A DNA stretch of 64,000 bases from an uncultured Collinsella sp. (lineage in GTDB: Bacteria > Actinomycetota > Coriobacteriia > Coriobacteriales > Coriobacteriaceae). The position numbers were made by a program, and so were the translations under genes. Positions 62,060 to 64,000 of the stretch are shown one piece after another. Position 1 is the first letter of the stretch; each line of letters opens with the position of its first letter. The DNA is taken from contig CAUDVX010000001.1 in NCBI GenBank assembly GCA_958452935.1, forward strand, positions 124,001 to 188,000. The letters run 5' to 3'. The notes below the pieces were generated by a model. That model ran no database searches. It saw only the letters and a list, made by a program, of their open reading frames with translations, and was not told the origin of the DNA.

Positions 62060-63193
62060 CTAGGCGGACTGCTCCTCGGCCTCCATCTCTTCCTCGGTCA
62101 CGTCGTCGATCGGGACGAAGAGCGTGAACAGGAAGGCGAGGCCAAAGGCGAGCGCCAGCGAGATGCAGAAGGGAACGAACGCGCGGCTCATGAAGACGGG
62201 CAGCGTGGTGAGCGCGGGCAAAGCGAAGGCGGTGCCCGCGCAACCGAACAGGCCTGCCACGGCGGAGCCAATGCCGCCGGCGACGCATGCGCAGACCATG
62301 GGCTTCTTGAGGCGCAGGTTCACGCCGTACATCGCGGGCTCGGTGATGCCCAGCAGCGTGGTGAGCGAGGCGGAGATCGCCTGGGAGCGGAACTTCTTGT
62401 TCTTAGTCTTGAGGGCGACGGCGAGCGCGGCACCGCCCTGGGCGAAGATCGCGCCGCCGAACAGGGCCATGATGGTGTCGAAGCCGTAGACCGCGACGTT
62501 GTTCATGGCAATGGGGAACAGGGCCCAGTGCAGGCCGAGGATGACGAGGAACGGCTGGAACGCGCCGATCAGCGCGCCGGCGACGAGCGGCGAGAGGTTG
62601 TATACGGCCTCATAGCCCTGCGCGAGCCAACCGCCCACGATGGTGCCGAGGGGGCCGAAGACGGCCAGGGTGAGCGGGACGATAACGATGATCGTGATAG
62701 GCGGCGTGAACAGGCCGCGGAAGGTCTCGGGGATGATCTTATAGCAGGCCTTCTGGACCCAGCTCGCGCAGTAGATGGCAAGAAGGATGGGGATGACGGA
62801 GCTGGAGTACGTCGCCTTCGAGAGCTCGAGGCCAAACAGGTAGACGGGCGCGTCCGCTGCCATGATGGTGGTGATGGACGGATACACCAGGATGCAGCCG
62901 AGAAGGACGGCGGTCACCGTGTCAACATCGAAGCGCTTTGACGAGGTGTAAGCAAGAAACACCGGGATGAAGTAGAACAGCGAGTCGGCCATCGCGTTGA
63001 GGATCGCATACGTGGTCGAGTCGTCGGTGACCATGCCCGAGACCTGCAGAAGCGTCAGGATGCCCTTGAGGATGCCGACGGAGACGAGCAGGTTGATGAT
63101 CGGGAGGAAGAACGAAGACAGCAGGACGACGACCGCGTTGACGCCGCGTTGGAACGCGTTGGGCGTCTTTTCTGGGGCTTGCGTGGTTGTCAC
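62060..63193 (-). CDS. PTS system EIIC component (glucose superfamily), stand-alone
   Basis: Sugar-transporting membrane subunit of a phosphotransferase system. 377 residues with about 8-10 membrane segments from residue 15 onward; GITEPAMYGVNL is the hallmark of the EIIC active site of the glucose/sucrose/beta-glucoside superfamily. The GTG at 63193 has AAGGAG upstream. No EIIA or EIIB domain is fused or adjacent in the window, so those must come from elsewhere or the protein may work as a non-PTS carrier. Gene order places it with sugar-acid enzymes. Confidence 0.85.
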   Translation of the reverse strand: MTTTQAPEKTPNAFQRGVNAVVVLLSSFFLPIINLLVSVGILKGILTLLQVSGMVTDDSTTYAILNAMADSLFYFIPVFLAYTSSKRFDVDTVTAVLLGCILVYPSITTIMAADAPVYLFGLELSKATYSSSVIPILLAIYCASWVQKACYKIIPETFRGLFTPPITIIVIVPLTLAVFGPLGTIVGGWLAQGYEAVYNLSPLVAGALIGAFQPFLVILGLHWALFPIAMNNVAVYGFDTIMALFGGAIFAQGGAALAVALKTKNKKFRSQAISASLTTLLGITEPAMYGVNLRLKKPMVCACVAGGIGSAVAGLFGCAGTAFALPALTTLPVFMSRAFVPFCISLALAFGLAFLFTLFVPIDDVTEEEMEAEEQSA

Positions 63194-63232
63194 GGTTTCT
63201 CTCCTTTCTGAAGCGTCCTGTCAGACGCTGGC

Positions 63233-64000
63233 CTACATATAGTTGCAGGTGTGCGGAAGGGCGGTCTCGGTATAGCCAAGGGCCTCGGCGCAGACCTTGC
63301 GGCCGTTGCAGACGGCGATGATGTCGTCGAGCATCCTGTCGCGCATCTCCTCCATGGACTCGGGGCCGTAGATCGTCGGGCTCGCGTCGAGGTCGGTGTT
63401 GTCCCTCATGGCCTCGTAGGTGCGCTTGTTGGCAGTCAGGCGATACACGGGCGCGATAGCGTTTCCGGTGGGGGTGCCAAGACCGGTCGAGAAGACCACG
63501 AGCTGGCAGCCGCCGGCGATGATGCCGCCCACGCTGGAGGGGTCGTTGCCGGGGGTGTCCATCACGACGAGGCCCTCGTGCGGATTGAGCTGCGCCGCGT
63601 ACGGATAGACGGCGTTGAGGGGGCTGTGGCCTCCCTTGTGCACGCAGCCGAGAGACTTCTCCTCGAGGGTCGTGAGTCCGCCAGCCATATTTCCAGGGCT
63701 GGGGTTGCCCTCTCGCATCTCGGCGCCAAACATCTGGACGTACTTCTCGTAGTCGTAGACGATCTTGAGGATGTCGTCCGAAACTTGCTTGTCCTTCGCG
63801 CGGCGGGCGAGGATGTGCTCGGCGCCAAAGAGCTCGGGCGTCTCGCACAGCACGGAGGTGGCACCATGATTGACGAGCCAGTCGGAGACCTCGCCGATCA
63901 GCGGATTGGAGCCAAGGCCGCTCGAGGGGTCGGAGCCGCCGCAGTTGGTGCCGAAGATGAGCTCGGAGATGTCAGTGGGCTCGCGGACGCACCGGTCCGC
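63233..64000 (-). CDS. UxaA/GarD-family sugar-acid dehydratase (partial, N-terminus outside window)
   Basis: C-terminal 255 codons of an altronate/galactarate dehydratase family protein. The visible start TDISELIFGTNCGGSDPSSG and the segment CETPELFGAEHILARRAK are characteristic of the C-terminal catalytic half; the Cys in TNCGGSD and a distal His (CVHKGGHSPL) may bind the metal. The frame is open at the window edge. Family members remove water from altronate or galactarate to give a 2-keto-3-deoxy acid, the substrate of aldolases such as the one at 60081-60959. First visible gene of the operon. Confidence 0.88.
   Translation of the reverse strand, partial: ADRCVREPTDISELIFGTNCGGSDPSSGLGSNPLIGEVSDWLVNHGATSVLCETPELFGAEHILARRAKDKQVSDDILKIVYDYEKYVQMFGAEMREGNPSPGNMAGGLTTLEEKSLGCVHKGGHSPLNAVYPYAAQLNPHEGLVVMDTPGNDPSSVGGIIAGGCQLVVFSTGLGTPTGNAIAPVYRLTANKRTYEAMRDNTDLDASPTIYGPESMEEMRDRMLDDIIAVCNGRKVCAEALGYTETALPHTCNYM

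Overview
The window is a 64 kb, high-GC piece of chromosome around the replication origin of a Gram-positive actinobacterium. It looks most like Coriobacteriia, probably Collinsella or a close relative. The evidence is the core order dnaA-dnaN-recF-dciA-gyrB-gyrA on one side and rpmH-rnpA-yidD-yidC-jag-rsmG-parA-parB on the other, a PafBC-like WYL pair, sortase-anchored surface proteins, and a coriobacterial-type DUF559-like nuclease. The species is inferred; no marker RNA gene is present.

Layout. 1-2537: 3' part of a secreted GH31 glycosidase gene. 3.2-5.4 kb: a RelE/Phd-type toxin-antitoxin pair and an AAA/DUF4143 ATPase, with several inverted repeats. 5.6-5.9 kb: the remnant of a sortase-anchored protein. 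6.0-18.9 kb (minus): carB, carA, a membrane protein, an ABC exporter, a Nudix hydrolase, purD, purA and dnaB. 19.2-20.8 kb (minus): rplI, rpsR, ssb and rpsF. 21.3-25.0 kb (plus): two tRNA-Ser genes, a nuclease-like gene bracketed by two copies of a 68-bp palindrome, a TRIC-type channel and a bactofilin-like membrane protein. 25.1-28.4 kb (minus): typA, two small unknowns and a bifunctional-nuclease-domain gene. 28.6-28.9 kb: tRNA-Ile, tRNA-Ala and tRNA-Ile. 29.2-40.2 kb (minus): gyrA, gyrB, dciA, recF, dnaN, dnaA and a GHKL-ATPase/winged-helix gene directly upstream of dnaA. 40.5-45.6 kb (plus): rpmH to parB, with three perfect parS sites before parA. 45.8-56.3 kb: rlmN, ddl, a DnaQ-DinG fusion, the WYL pair and a giant degenerate M28-like membrane protein. 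56.3-59.8 kb: a thioester/CnaB LPXTG adhesin. 60.1-64.0 kb (minus): a sugar-acid catabolic operon (aldolase, amidohydrolase, PTS EIIC, UxaA-type dehydratase).

Coding strand switches from almost all minus to mostly plus at about 40.4 kb, as expected for bidirectional replication from an origin between the GHKL gene and rpmH. Both this gap and the dnaA-dnaN gap carry clusters of TTTTCAACA-like 9-mers instead of perfect TTATCCACA boxes. DnaA itself has a changed recognition motif (GNRNHSTV rather than GGRDHTTV).

Most notable observations: the conserved-looking but unassigned GHKL-wHTH protein in the origin locus; the matched change of DnaA recognition helix and putative boxes; the palindrome-bracketed nuclease; a perfect 34-bp inverted repeat after gyrA; Phe at the GyrA Ser83 position (possible fluoroquinolone resistance); a CarA with a roughly 45-residue insertion; the M28-like protein with lost zinc ligands and about 650 inserted residues; and the sugar-acid operon with a PTS EIIC that has no visible EIIA or EIIB.
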